Notes: a model not told the origin generated them from the letters alone. Positions 9,162 through 17,955 are shown, counted from the stretch's first letter. The stretch: DNA of 64,000 nucleotides from Porphyromonas bennonis DSM 23058 = JCM 16335 (GCF_000375645.1 NZ_AQWR01000003.1:1-64000); one strand, 5' to 3'. Numbers and translations are program-made.

Positions 9162-9225
9162 CGACTCAAGGGTCACTCCCCCACCCGGTGGAAGAGGGGG
9201 AGATTACTCCATAGAGCAGAGACAA

Positions 9226-9744
9226 ATGGACTTCAGAGACTTAGTGATGGAGCGCTACAGCGTCCGTCAGTGCGATACGACACGCGATATACCGGAGGAG
9301 GATATGCAGCTGATCCTCGATGCGGCGGTGCAGGCCCCCACAGCGTGCAATAATCAGCCCTTCCGCATCTACCGGATCCGCAGCCGGGAGATGCGCGAGC
9401 GTGCGGAGCAGTGGTACGATAGAGCCCACTTCCGCAGCGCCCGGGAGGTGCTCCTGATCGTGGGGGAGGATGCCGCCGCATACGTCTATCCGGATAAGCA
9501 AAACAACTCCCTCTACACAGACACCGCTATTGCGATCGCCTACATGCAGCTCCAAGCGGAGGACCTCGGGATCGGCTCCGTCTGGATCAACGCCTTCGAC
9601 CGACCTCTCTGCGCCCGGGACATGGGACTGGAGATGGGGAAAGAGACTCCGGTTGCGCTCCTTGCTCTCGGCTACCCCCTCCCCGACGCCAAGCAGCCGA
9701 CCCGCAAGCGGAAGAGCATGGACGACTTAGTCAGGACGATCTAA
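9226..9744 (+). CDS. Nitroreductase-family flavoprotein
   Basis: A 172-residue FMN-dependent oxidoreductase. The N-terminal RYSVRQCDTTRDIPEED segment corresponds to the family's R-S-x-R phosphate-binding motif, APTACNNQPFRIYRI to the conserved AP(S/T)..N.QPW region, and DTAIAIAYMQLQAEDLGIGSVWI to the dimer and flavin-binding helix. These enzymes reduce nitro compounds, quinones or related substrates with NAD(P)H in the cytosol; the natural substrate is unknown. It lies 18 nt upstream of a porin gene in the same direction, so the two are likely one operon. The length is in the short range for the family, but all landmarks are present. Confidence 0.92.
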   Translation: MDFRDLVMERYSVRQCDTTRDIPEEDMQLILDAAVQAPTACNNQPFRIYRIRSREMRERAEQWYDRAHFRSAREVLLIVGEDAAAYVYPDKQNNSLYTDTAIAIAYMQLQAEDLGIGSVWINAFDRPLCARDMGLEMGKETPVALLALGYPLPDAKQPTRKRKSMDDLVRTI

Positions 9745-9762
9745 ACCTTTTCATCAATAATC

Positions 9763-10776
9763 ATGAGGAAAATACTCCTAACCCTACTCGCCATCGGCGG
9801 TCTCGCACTCACTGCCGCCGCACAGGACTCAGGCGAACTCCGGGACCGCATCACCGTCACCGGATGGGGGCAGACCTACTACGACGCTGCCTTCGGCCCC
9901 GATGTCCGCGGGACCAATACCTTTGCCATCAATAAGATCAACCTCGTAGCCAAGGGTCAGATCACCGACCGCTGGAGCATGGGGATCCTCTTCCAGTTGC
10001 ACAGCCCGGCGAAACTCAAGGAGCTCTGGCTGCAGTACACCCTCATGCCCCAGCTCCGGGTCCGCATCGGCGAGATGAAGACCCCCTTCGGCATGGAGAA
10101 TCAGATCCCGCCCTCTCTCCTCCCCCTCACCTCCGGCTGGACCATGCCCACCTGCTACTTTGCCGGCGTCAGCGGTGACCCGCTCTACCGAGGCACCTCA
10201 GGTCGAGACATTGGGCTCGAGCTGTCGGGTGACCTCTGGGGCAAGATCCTCTCCTACAAGCTCGCCGTCATGAATGGTCAGGGGATGAATACCCTCGATC
10301 TCGGCACCACCAAGATGTATGGCGGCTCGCTCTACGTCCGCCCCTACCGCGGCATCACCCTCCACACCTCCTACCTCGGTGGCGAGATGCATGCGATGGG
10401 CACCCGGGGAGCCATCCAGGCGGGAGATGCCTATAAGCGAAGCAGCATCAGCGCCGGTCTCAGCCTCGACTACCGTCCTGTCACCCTCTCCGCCGAGTAC
10501 CTCATCGCAGACACCGATGAGACGATCGGCGACGGAGCCTATGTCATGGTGGTGGGACACCTGCCGAGGAGCTTCGAGCTCTACGGAGCGGTCGACTGGC
10601 TCAGGACTGACCGGAGCGCGAGCGAGAGCCTCCTCACCGGCACGGTGGGCGTCCAGAGATGGTTCGCCAAGAAGTGCCGCTGGCAGCTCGAGTACCGCGT
10701 CCCCGGCACCCTCGGCTCTGACGAGGGCTTCGGACCGGTGCACCACATCAGGACGCAGGTGCAGTTCGGATTCTAA
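9763..10776 (+). CDS. Outer-membrane porin (paralogue of the 28.9-kb porin)
   Basis: A 337-residue beta-barrel with a signal peptide (MRKILLTLLAIGGLALTAAAQ). It alternates short hydrophobic and polar strands and ends in the terminal Phe typical of outer-membrane barrels (QVQFGF). Features such as RIGEMKTPFGMENQ resemble the phosphate-selective porin O/P group. It shares long stretches with the porin at 28881-29885 (SGRDIGLELSGDLWG, YKLAVMNGQGMN, KMYGGSLYVRP), so the two are clear paralogues. This copy follows a nitroreductase, whereas the other follows an ABC importer. The substrate is unknown. It ends 33 nt before tRNA-Ser. Confidence 0.85.
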   Translation: MRKILLTLLAIGGLALTAAAQDSGELRDRITVTGWGQTYYDAAFGPDVRGTNTFAINKINLVAKGQITDRWSMGILFQLHSPAKLKELWLQYTLMPQLRVRIGEMKTPFGMENQIPPSLLPLTSGWTMPTCYFAGVSGDPLYRGTSGRDIGLELSGDLWGKILSYKLAVMNGQGMNTLDLGTTKMYGGSLYVRPYRGITLHTSYLGGEMHAMGTRGAIQAGDAYKRSSISAGLSLDYRPVTLSAEYLIADTDETIGDGAYVMVVGHLPRSFELYGAVDWLRTDRSASESLLTGTVGVQRWFAKKCRWQLEYRVPGTLGSDEGFGPVHHIRTQVQFGF

Positions 10777-10789
10777 GCGAAAAATATCG

Positions 10790-10797
10790 TACCTTTG
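10790..10797 (+). promoter_or_regulatory. -7 element of tRNA-Ser
   Basis: TACCTTTG, exact consensus, 12 nt before the mature tRNA 5' end. Confidence 0.65.
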
Positions 10798-10809
10798 CCA
10801 CGCATCTAA

Positions 10810-10894
10810 GGAGAGTTGGCAGAGTGGACGAATGCGGCGGATTCGAAATCCGTTGTAGTGCAAGCTACCGGGGGTTCGAATCCCTCACTCTCCG
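10810..10894 (+). tRNA. tRNA-Ser (anticodon CGA)
   Basis: An 85-nt class II tRNA. The acceptor stem GGAGAGT pairs with ACTCTCC and is followed by discriminator G, as expected for serine. The anticodon loop TTCGAAA gives CGA (codon UCG), the variable arm is long (GTAGTGCAAGCTAC), and the T loop contains GGTTCGAATCC. CCA is not encoded. It has its own promoter and a strong terminator. Confidence 0.96.
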
Positions 10895-10902
10895 CAGGCA
10901 TA

Positions 10903-10947
10903 AGCCCGCCCATACCCAGGCAATCGGGTATGGGCGGGCTTTTTTTG
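10903..10947 (+). terminator. Rho-independent terminator after tRNA-Ser
   Basis: A perfect 15-bp stem AGCCCGCCCATACCC / GGGTATGGGCGGGCT with an 8-nt loop followed by seven T. Confidence 0.95.
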
Positions 10948-10975
10948 TTTCTATCTGGCCGCTCCCTCTTTTTGG

Positions 10976-10983
10976 TACCTTTG
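10976..10983 (+). promoter_or_regulatory. -7 element of mtaB, start codon 7 nt downstream
   Basis: TACCTTTG ends 7 nt before the mtaB ATG at 10991. The predicted transcript start therefore falls at or next to the start codon, suggesting a leaderless mRNA. Confidence 0.55.
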
Positions 10984-10990
10984 TATCCTG

Positions 10991-12307
10991 ATGAGTGAGC
11001 AAGGATTTACATACACGGGGCGGCGCGTCGCCCTCTGCACGCTGGGTTGTAAGCTCAATTTTGCCGAGACCTCGTTCCTCGGGCAGGCACTCTTAGAGCG
11101 GGGCATGGTCCTCGCCCAGGAGGGCGAGCCGGCCGACCTGGTGCTGGTCAATACCTGCTCCGTCACCTCGGTGGCGGACCGGAAGAGCCGGCAGCTGATC
11201 CGCCGAGCCCACCGCGACCATCCCGATGCGGTGATCGTCGTCACCGGCTGCTCGGCTCAGCTCCAGCCGGAGCGGTATGCCAAGCTCCCCGGCGTCGACC
11301 TGGTGCTGGGAGCAAAGGAGAAGGGAGCACTACTCCACTACCTCGACCACCTGAGCGCAGTCGATACGGTGGAGGTGTCACCCTACGAGGAGGCGACCAC
11401 CTTTGTCCCCAGTGTCTCATCCGAGGGACGCACGCGCCACTTCCTCAAGGTGCAGGACGGCTGCGACTACTGCTGCTCCTACTGCACGATCCCCTTTGCC
11501 CGAGGCCACAGCCGCAGTGGCGAAGTAGCGGACCTCGTCCGCCGAGCCGAGCAGGTGGCGGCGCACGGCGGGAGGGAGATCGTGCTGACGGGAGTCAATG
11601 TGGGCGACTTCGGGCGAGACACCGGGAGTTCCTTCCTCCGGCTCTTAGTGGCTCTGGACGAAGTAGAGGGGATCGACCGCTTCCGCATCTCGAGCATAGA
11701 GCCCAATCTCATCACCGACGAGATCATCGACTTCGTCCGGGGGAGCAAGCGCTTTGCCCCACACTTCCACATCCCCCTCCAGAGCGGCTCTGATAAGGTG
11801 CTGCGGCTGATGCGGCGGCGCTACCGGCGGGAGGTCTTTGCCCACAAGGTGGAGCTGATCCACCGGCTCATGCCGGACGCCTACATCGGCGTAGACGTGA
11901 TCGTCGGCATGCGGGGCGAGGAGGAGGCGGACTTCGAGGAGAGCGCCGCCTTCATCGCCGGGCTGCCGGTATCCAAGCTCCATGTCTTCCCCTACAGTGA
12001 GCGAAAGGGCACTGCGGCGCTACGGATCGCCCCGGTAGTCTCGCCGGAGGAGAAACACCGCCGGGCGCGGCGCCTGATCACCATCAGCGACCGGAAGCTG
12101 AGCGACTTCACCCGAAGTCAGGTGGGGACGGAGCGGCGGCTGCTGGTGGAGGAGCCGGAGGGGTGCGACTGGCTCTATGGCTATACAGAGAATTATCTCC
12201 GCGTCCGGATCCCCTACCGCCCCGACCTAACAGGCGAGGTGGTCAAGGTCCGGGCGGATCACGTGGTGCCGGGACATCCGGACTTAGTGGAGGGCGTACC
12301 GGTATGA
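10991..12307 (+). CDS. mtaB: tRNA t6A37 methylthiotransferase MtaB
   Basis: A 438-residue radical-SAM methylthiotransferase that would convert N6-threonylcarbamoyladenosine-37 of ANN-decoding tRNAs to its 2-methylthio form. The N-terminal UPF0004 domain has its three cluster cysteines in CTLGCKLN (C20), NTCSVT and TGCSAQ. The radical-SAM cluster CDYCCSYC has the C-x3-C-x2-C spacing. A TRAM-like domain ends the protein (about residues 375-430). The TLGCKLN and DGCDYCCSYCTIPFARG signatures fit MtaB better than MiaB or RimO. It opens a three-gene operon: its stop codon overlaps the next start by 4 nt (ATGA). The start lies 7 nt after a perfect -7 element. Confidence 0.92.
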   Translation: MSEQGFTYTGRRVALCTLGCKLNFAETSFLGQALLERGMVLAQEGEPADLVLVNTCSVTSVADRKSRQLIRRAHRDHPDAVIVVTGCSAQLQPERYAKLPGVDLVLGAKEKGALLHYLDHLSAVDTVEVSPYEEATTFVPSVSSEGRTRHFLKVQDGCDYCCSYCTIPFARGHSRSGEVADLVRRAEQVAAHGGREIVLTGVNVGDFGRDTGSSFLRLLVALDEVEGIDRFRISSIEPNLITDEIIDFVRGSKRFAPHFHIPLQSGSDKVLRLMRRRYRREVFAHKVELIHRLMPDAYIGVDVIVGMRGEEEADFEESAAFIAGLPVSKLHVFPYSERKGTAALRIAPVVSPEEKHRRARRLITISDRKLSDFTRSQVGTERRLLVEEPEGCDWLYGYTENYLRVRIPYRPDLTGEVVKVRADHVVPGHPDLVEGVPV

Positions 12308-13314
12308 GGAAAAAGGTTGCCGTCGTCGTACTCAACTGGAACGGCTCCACGCTGATCCCACACTACCTCCCGGCTCTGCTCGAGCATACCGACCCGAAGT
12401 TGGCAGACGTGATCGAGGCGGACAACGGCAGCACGGACGACTCCCTCGAGATCCTGGAGCGGGACTACCCGCGAGCGGTGCCGCTTCCACTCGGGAGCAA
12501 CCTCGGCTTTGCCGCCGGGTACAATCGCGCCATCGCTCAGCTAGAGGGGTACGACTACATCTGCCTCCTCAATGACGACGTCCTCGTGACCAAGGACTGG
12601 CTGGAGCCGCTGGTCGATTTCCTCGACAGCCATCCCGAGGTGGTCTCCGTCCAGCCTACGATCCGTTGGGAGCGCGAGCCGAAGCGTCTTGAGTACGCCG
12701 GCGCACTGGGAGGCTATATGGATCGGCTGGGCTACCCCTTCTGCCGAGGGCGGCTCTTCTCCACACTCGAGGAGGATCGGGGGCAGTACGGGACGGAGCC
12801 GATGCCGGTCTTCTGGACCAGCGGTGCCTGTATGCTCTGCCGGCGGGAGGCCTACATTGCTGCCGGAGGACTGGACGAGACCTTTGTCGCCCACCAGGAG
12901 GAGATCGACCTCTGCTGGAGGTGGCAGGCTGCCGGCCTCGACCTATACGTCATCCCCGAGAGCATTGTCTACCATTGGGGAGGAAAGTCGCTCAGCGCCG
13001 ACAACCCGCGGAAGACCTTCCTCAACTTCCGAAATAACATCCTGATGCTGCGGAAGAACCTCCCCTCGCGGGTCCTCCGCTCCACGCTGCGGAAGCGGTG
13101 GCTCCTCGACCACATCGCCGCTCTCCACTTCCTCCTCTGCGGGCACCTCGGCGATGCCCGGGCCGTGCTGCGTGCCAGGCGGGAGCTGCGGAAGCTCCGC
13201 CCTGTGCGAAGTGGCGGCGACCTTGAGCGAGCCTATAGCCGACTTTATCATAGATCCATTCTCCTCGAGTATCACCTCCGGGGACATCATACCTACGACA
13301 GACTATCACCATGA
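12304..13314 (+). CDS. Family 2 glycosyltransferase
   Basis: A 336-residue inverting glycosyltransferase with a GT-A fold. It opens MRKKVAVVVLNWNGS, typical of the rhamnosyltransferase/WcaA-like GT2 group. It has the nucleotide-binding ADNGSTDDS and the metal-binding LLNDDV (a DxD-type motif), followed by GACMLCRREAYIAAGG and EEIDLCWRWQ. No membrane helix is apparent, so it probably acts at the cytoplasmic face on an activated sugar and a lipid- or polysaccharide-linked acceptor, which is unknown. The start is set by the ATGA overlap with mtaB; an in-frame start further upstream would lie inside mtaB. Its stop overlaps the next gene in the same way, so translation of the three genes is probably coupled. 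Confidence 0.88.
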   Translation: MRKKVAVVVLNWNGSTLIPHYLPALLEHTDPKLADVIEADNGSTDDSLEILERDYPRAVPLPLGSNLGFAAGYNRAIAQLEGYDYICLLNDDVLVTKDWLEPLVDFLDSHPEVVSVQPTIRWEREPKRLEYAGALGGYMDRLGYPFCRGRLFSTLEEDRGQYGTEPMPVFWTSGACMLCRREAYIAAGGLDETFVAHQEEIDLCWRWQAAGLDLYVIPESIVYHWGGKSLSADNPRKTFLNFRNNILMLRKNLPSRVLRSTLRKRWLLDHIAALHFLLCGHLGDARAVLRARRELRKLRPVRSGGDLERAYSRLYHRSILLEYHLRGHHTYDRLSP

Positions 13315-14153
13315 GACCGACACTTGCACTTATCATCCTCCTGCTCCTTACCGGCTGCGTCAGCAAGGAGGAGCGCGCCGCCAAGCATCTCCTTGCCGAG
13401 GCGCAAATCGCCTATCAGGACTCCGACTACATCCACTCGGCTCAGCTCCTGGACTCCCTCCACCGCACCTACAGCGGTGCCGTGGAGACGCGCAAGGTGG
13501 CACTCCACCTGCAGCAGCTGGTTCGTACAGCGACGGCAAGACGCGACTCGATCCGGATGACCTCGCTCGCCGAGGAGGGCGTCGCTCGACTCGACTCGCT
13601 TCAGCGACTCTTCAAGCTGATCGAGTACCCCCGCATGCCGGATGAGAATATCCTGCGGTACAAGGGCTACGACCCCTCCGCCGCCAATCCTGAGGCAAAC
13701 TTCCTCGACGCGTATATCAAGGCAGACGGCAAGATCCAGCTCATCGCCGGCACCTCGGCCCCCAAGGCTCAGGGCGTCACCTACCTCCGCCTGATGGAGG
13801 AGACGGGTGGGACCTACGTCCTCAGCGACACCATTCCCTACGATAAGGCGCTCAACTACCGCTTCCGCACCGGCGGGGTGACCCATGAGCGGCTGACGCT
13901 CTCTCTCGAGGCCTCGGAGCGTCTCGGCGCCTTTGTCCACGCCACTCCGGCATCGTCAGCCATCCGCGCCTCCTTCGGCCCTCAGGGCAAGAGCTTTACC
14001 CTCGAGGCCCGAGCGCGAGAGGCGATCAGCGCCACCTACCTCTACTTCCGCACCTACGTGGGGATAAAGAATGCAGAGGGCGAAAGAGAAGCCGCCACCG
14101 CCCGCGCCGCCCACTTCGGCTCCAAAGCCCACCTCACCGCCCCCGCCCGGTAA
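13311..14153 (+). CDS. Lipoprotein of unknown function
   Basis: A 280-residue predicted lipoprotein. The signal peptide ends in the lipobox LLTG-C (Cys15) within MRPTLALIILLLLTGCVSK. The mature N-terminus (about residues 20-115) is helical and TPR-like in character (AAKHLLAEAQIAYQDSDY, SAQLLDSLHRTY). The remainder is predicted to be beta-rich (residues 120-245). Nothing identifies a catalytic function. It is translationally coupled to the glycosyltransferase by an ATGA overlap, which suggests a linked role in envelope biogenesis, but that is inference only. The last 20 residues are Ala-rich and low-complexity. Confidence 0.8.
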   Translation: MRPTLALIILLLLTGCVSKEERAAKHLLAEAQIAYQDSDYIHSAQLLDSLHRTYSGAVETRKVALHLQQLVRTATARRDSIRMTSLAEEGVARLDSLQRLFKLIEYPRMPDENILRYKGYDPSAANPEANFLDAYIKADGKIQLIAGTSAPKAQGVTYLRLMEETGGTYVLSDTIPYDKALNYRFRTGGVTHERLTLSLEASERLGAFVHATPASSAIRASFGPQGKSFTLEARAREAISATYLYFRTYVGIKNAEGEREAATARAAHFGSKAHLTAPAR

Positions 14154-14262
14154 ACTGACGGAAAGGCTGTAGGGACATCGACGGCGTGAGAAACTCTGCT
14201 CTCCAGGCTCATCCTGATCATACCTGGCTCAGGCGAATGTGCACCACTGGTCAGAGCTCTCA

Positions 14263-14322
14263 CTATTACCGATATTAGTGAAGTCTATTACCGGTATTAG
14301 TCGACACTAATATCGGTATTAG
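14263..14322. repeat. 22-bp-period palindrome array, locus 1 (3 units)
   Basis: Three 16-bp imperfect palindromes start at 14263, 14285 and 14307, exactly 22 bp apart: CTATTACCGATATTAG, CTATTACCGGTATTAG, CTAATATCGGTATTAG. The 6-nt spacers are TGAAGT and TCGACA. The array sits in the convergent gap between the lipoprotein and ATPase genes; 14154-14262 holds nothing recognisable. Confidence 0.9.
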
Positions 14323-14387
14323 ATAATCGGCTGACGCACAGAGTCTATTTTCCCACGAAGCGAGGACGCTATTTCAGCCATCCCTGA

Positions 14388-14446
14388 CACACTATTAAGT
14401 GCTGAAAAGTGTGCAATCACTACACTTTTCGGCACTTAATAGTGTG
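14388..14446. repeat. Long palindrome downstream of ATPase 1
   Basis: Inverted repeat with 25-nt arms (14388-14412 and 14422-14446), 24 of 25 positions paired, and a 9-nt loop. The arms contain CACTATTAAGTGC and GAAAAGTGT. The same arm sequence recurs in the palindrome at 15878-15931, just upstream of the ATPase start, so the gene is bracketed by two related palindromes. Confidence 0.9.
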
Positions 14447-14553
14447 CTGTGATGCTGTTTTGCTCTTGTCAGCTAATGTGTATCCAGTGGGCTAGGTAGC
14501 ACTGATGGGGGGACGAGGGTTTGGGAGTTTCATATAGCCCCGGCAATAGTCCT

Positions 14554-15873
14554 CTACAACCCCAGGAGCTTAGGGAACCACTCGGCGAGAGGAGAGGGGC
14601 AGCTGAGTAGTCCGTCATTGTACTGCAGGTTGCGGAGTGAGAAGCGGATGCGCTTATCGGGGCTGTACTTCGCAGTGTAGACTCCGAGACTTCTTCCGCT
14701 GATCGAGCTCTCCGCCTTCACCTCTATGGGTATGATCCGCTCACCCCACTGGATGACGAACTCCACCTCTGCTTTATTTTCGGATGTCCAGTAATTGGGC
14801 TGACGATTATAGAGCAGTGGCATGAGTGATTGAAGGATCGCATTCTCTGCCAGACTTCCCTTAAACTCGGTGAAATTGGCACTCGGGCTCAGTACCGTGG
14901 AGGGTGGGAGATTGGCGAGTCGGCGAAGAAGCCCGCAGTCGCACGCGTAGACCTTAAAGGCTCTTGGATCCTCGTACGCAGAGAGCGGTAGTCCGGGCTT
15001 GGAGATATTGAATATCCGGTAGATCATCCCGGCGTCCTCGAGCCAGAGAAGCGCATCCTCGTAGTCCTTGGATCGGGCGCCACTCCGGATCACTCTGTAG
15101 ATGAATTTCTTATTCTCCTTGGTCAATTGTGAGGGGAGTGAGTGCCATACGGATCGGATGCGAGGAATGTCGCGCGGCTCTGCATACTTAGAGAAGTCCA
15201 GCTCATAGAGATCCAGTATGTCCTGTAGGACCTGCTCCACGCGCTCCATTCCCTCTCCATCAAGGAGTGCAGTGGCTGCCTCGGGCATACCTCCGCAGAC
15301 CAAGTAGCGTCGGTACTCGGTGGTGAGTTTATTGAGGATGACCTCGGGGAGATGCTCCGGCTGCTCCATTTCCTCCACGTAGGAAAAGGTCTTGGGGTCA
15401 GCAGTGCGGAGAAACTCTCTGAAGGTTATCGGGTACATGTGCATCAGGCTTACCTTGCCCACCGGTACGGTCATACTCTTGCGCTTCACGGCCACGCCCA
15501 GCAAGCTCCCCGCAGCCAGGATGTGGTACTCAGGTGCATCCTCGTAGAAGTACTTGAGGCTATTTAGGGCCTCCTCACACTCCTGTATCTCATCAAAGAT
15601 GAGGAGTGTCTTCCCTGCCTCGATCGGAACATCTGTATAGAGGGCAAGCTCCTTGAGGATGCGCTCCGGCTTCTTTGATGTGCTGAAGACTGACTTGAGC
15701 TCCGGCTGACGGTCGAAGTCAAACTTGGCGTAGTAGTCGAAGTGATCGGCTCCAAACGTCTCCATCACCCAGGTCTTGCCGATCTGCCGAGCGCCCTCAA
15801 GCAGGATCGGCTTCCTGTGAGGGGAATCTTTCCACCCGATGAGGTGGTCTGTTATGTCTCTCTTGATCTCCAT
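14554..15873 (-). CDS. AAA-family ATPase with C-terminal DUF4143/nuclease-like region
   Basis: A 439-residue protein of the AAA_14 + DUF4143 type. Walker A is GARQIGKT (residues 27-34), Walker B LLIFDEIQ (90-97), with a sensor-like ILAAGSLLG. Next come a winged-helix-like middle and a C-terminal segment with VEFVIQWGERIIPIEVKAE (shown by VEFVIQ and PIEVKAE), which resembles the E...ExK arrangement of PD-(D/E)xK nucleases. Such proteins are very common in anaerobic Bacteroidetes, often in many divergent copies, and their function is unproven. It is isolated, convergent with the lipoprotein operon, and its start codon lies 4 nt after a long palindrome. A second family member lies at 53849-55054. 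Confidence 0.88.
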   Translation of the reverse strand: MEIKRDITDHLIGWKDSPHRKPILLEGARQIGKTWVMETFGADHFDYYAKFDFDRQPELKSVFSTSKKPERILKELALYTDVPIEAGKTLLIFDEIQECEEALNSLKYFYEDAPEYHILAAGSLLGVAVKRKSMTVPVGKVSLMHMYPITFREFLRTADPKTFSYVEEMEQPEHLPEVILNKLTTEYRRYLVCGGMPEAATALLDGEGMERVEQVLQDILDLYELDFSKYAEPRDIPRIRSVWHSLPSQLTKENKKFIYRVIRSGARSKDYEDALLWLEDAGMIYRIFNISKPGLPLSAYEDPRAFKVYACDCGLLRRLANLPPSTVLSPSANFTEFKGSLAENAILQSLMPLLYNRQPNYWTSENKAEVEFVIQWGERIIPIEVKAESSISGRSLGVYTAKYSPDKRIRFSLRNLQYNDGLLSCPSPLAEWFPKLLGL

Positions 15874-15877
15874 AATA

Positions 15878-15931
15878 CACTATTAAGTGCCGAAAAGTGT
15901 CAAAAAACACACTTTTCGTTAGTTAATAGTG
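15878..15931. repeat. Long palindrome at the ATPase 1 start
   Basis: Arms of 23 nt (15878-15900 and 15909-15931), about 20 of 23 positions paired, with an 8-nt loop. The left arm reads CACTATTAAGTGCCGAAAAG and continues TGT, the same as the arm at 14388. It ends 4 nt before the ATPase ATG and would make up almost the entire mRNA leader, forming a hairpin next to the start codon. Confidence 0.9.
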
Positions 15932-15939
15932 CAATTATA
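15932..15939 (-). promoter_or_regulatory. Possible -7 element of ATPase 1
   Basis: TATAATTG on the minus strand, a 7-of-8 match to TAnnTTTG, immediately upstream of the start palindrome. If used, transcription would begin inside the palindrome. Confidence 0.3.
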
Positions 15940-16027
15940 CCCATTGTTCGACATATAGTGTAATATGCTTTGTGGGGTGGGGGAGAGGGGTGGTGGGAGT
16001 AATTATTCTCACTATAGGACTTTTGTG

Positions 16028-16035
16028 TACCTTTG
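16028..16035 (+). promoter_or_regulatory. -7 element of the acyl-CoA synthetase gene
   Basis: TACCTTTG, exact consensus, 65 nt before the start codon at 16101. Confidence 0.5.
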
Positions 16036-16100
16036 TCTCAGTAAGGGTCTTGCGGAAGTGAGACGCCTTGATTTAATGAGTTTGCCAACTGATAAGTGTC

Positions 16101-17936
16101 ATGAGCCATACACCTGAGATATATCCGCTGTGTCAGCTGCCGGATGCTAATGTAGAGCGCTACGGGGGGACAGCCCCCTGCCTGCTCCTGCGCGATAATG
16201 CCTCCAGGACGTGGCATGAGATGAGTCAGCAGGCCTTTGCCGACCTGACGCACCGGATGGCTGCGGCACTCCTCTGCTTCGGGATCCGTCCGCAGGAGGG
16301 GGTGGCGATACTGTCGGAGAATAAGCCCGAGTTCCTCGCCCTTGACCTTGCCGTGCAGCAGGTCCGTGCCTTCAGCATCCCGATCTATGCCAGCTCTGCC
16401 GCAGGAGAGATCCGCCATATCGTGACGGAGGCGGAGATCCGGCTGATCTTCGTGGGGGACGACCGGCAGCACAGTATGGTAAGCGAGGTGGTGAAGGATC
16501 TCGACTGCACGGTGGTCTGCATCGATCCGAGCGAGAGAAGGCCCTTCGACGGCACGAGACTGGATGACTTCCTCCGGATGGAGGATGCCGAGTATGAGCG
16601 GTACCGTGAGGAGATGAAGGTGAGGATGGCAGACTACAGCCTCGACGACATCGCCTTTATCCTCTACACGAGTGGTACCACCGGCACGTCTAAGGGCGTC
16701 CCGCTCACACAGCGCAATATCATCACTGCCATCAAGGCGCACTTGATGATCGAGGGCATGAAGCCGGGCAGGGTGTCGCTGATGTTTCTGCCGCTGGCAC
16801 ATATTTTTGAGAAAATGTTTAGCCTCCTCTGCCTGCAGTGCGGGGTGACCATAGCAGTGAATGAGAATGCCCGCTCGCTCTTCCACTCGCTCAAGGAGGT
16901 GCATCCGCACTTTATGTGCAGCGTGCCGCGCCTCTGGGAGAAGCTGCATCAGGGGCTGATGAAGTACGTACGGGAGGCACCTAAGTCGCTCCAGAGCGTA
17001 GCTCGACGGTCGATGAGCGTAGCGACTGCCTATCAGGAGAAGTATATCTCGACGGGGCGGAGGGCGCCTTTCTTTCGGAAGCTGCAGTACAAGTTTTACG
17101 ACAACATCTTCTTCCACACGATCAAGAAGAAGCTCGGCATAGACCGGGGGCTGGTCTTCCCAACCTCCGGTGCGGCGCTTAATGAGCATGTCTATCGCTC
17201 GCTCCTCTCGATGGGGATCCCGATCATGTACGGGTATGGCCTGACGGAGACGACGGCATCGGTATCCTTCAGTCGTCAGGGTGACTTCGTGATCAGCTCC
17301 GTGGGGCGTGTCATCGACCCGGTGGAGGTGAGGATCGATGAGTCGGAGGGGGGCGAGATACTGGTGCGGGGTGATACCATCACGCCGGGATACTACAAGC
17401 GTCCGGAGGAGAATGCGAAGGTCTTTACGGCCGATGGATTTTTCCGCACGGGGGACCTCGGCCGGATCGATGAGAAGCGTAACCTCTTCTACATCGAGCG
17501 GAAGAAGGACCTCTACAAGACCAGCAACGGGAAGTACATCGCTCCGAACTTCCTCGAGGGGCAGATCCTGCAGGACGAGCTCTTCAGCCAGGTGGTCACT
17601 ATCGGCGACAAGCGCAATTACGTCACAGCTCTCGTGGTACCGGACTATAAGGTGCTGAGCCAGCTGATGGGCGAGGGAGCGCCGACCGATCCGAAGGAAC
17701 TGGCAGAGAGCGAGGAGGCGCAGAGGATCGTCAAGGAGCATATCAATGAGACGCTCCGTGAGCAGGCCGACTATGAGCAGGTACGGCGGTTTGTGCTGCT
17801 GACTGAGCCCTTCTCGGTAGAGAACGGACTCCTCACCTCGACGATGAAGATCCGCCGGGCGCACATCATCGAGCGCTACACGCCCGAGATCGACTCCATG
17901 TATGGCTACTCGGTAGACGACAAGCCCCATCTCTGA
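16101..17936 (+). CDS. Long-chain acyl-CoA synthetase (AMP-forming)
   Basis: A 611-residue member of the ANL adenylating superfamily, FadD-like, that would activate fatty acids: fatty acid + ATP + CoA gives acyl-CoA + AMP + PPi. Motifs in order: the P-loop FILYTSGTTGTSKGVPLTQ (shown by YTSGTTGTSKG), the A4/A5 region MYGYGLTETTASVSF, the ATP-ribose-binding FFRTGDLGRIDEKR, and the hinge/catalytic lysine segment KTSNGKYIAPNFLEG. The C-terminal domain matches bacterial long-chain acyl-CoA ligases of the Bacteroidetes type (length about 600). It is probably membrane-associated. It is monocistronic, with a TACCTTTG promoter and a strong downstream hairpin. The exact chain length is not determinable. 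Confidence 0.93.
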   Translation: MSHTPEIYPLCQLPDANVERYGGTAPCLLLRDNASRTWHEMSQQAFADLTHRMAAALLCFGIRPQEGVAILSENKPEFLALDLAVQQVRAFSIPIYASSAAGEIRHIVTEAEIRLIFVGDDRQHSMVSEVVKDLDCTVVCIDPSERRPFDGTRLDDFLRMEDAEYERYREEMKVRMADYSLDDIAFILYTSGTTGTSKGVPLTQRNIITAIKAHLMIEGMKPGRVSLMFLPLAHIFEKMFSLLCLQCGVTIAVNENARSLFHSLKEVHPHFMCSVPRLWEKLHQGLMKYVREAPKSLQSVARRSMSVATAYQEKYISTGRRAPFFRKLQYKFYDNIFFHTIKKKLGIDRGLVFPTSGAALNEHVYRSLLSMGIPIMYGYGLTETTASVSFSRQGDFVISSVGRVIDPVEVRIDESEGGEILVRGDTITPGYYKRPEENAKVFTADGFFRTGDLGRIDEKRNLFYIERKKDLYKTSNGKYIAPNFLEGQILQDELFSQVVTIGDKRNYVTALVVPDYKVLSQLMGEGAPTDPKELAESEEAQRIVKEHINETLREQADYEQVRRFVLLTEPFSVENGLLTSTMKIRRAHIIERYTPEIDSMYGYSVDDKPHL

Positions 17937-17955
17937 TCTCCGGAGAGAGCAAAAA

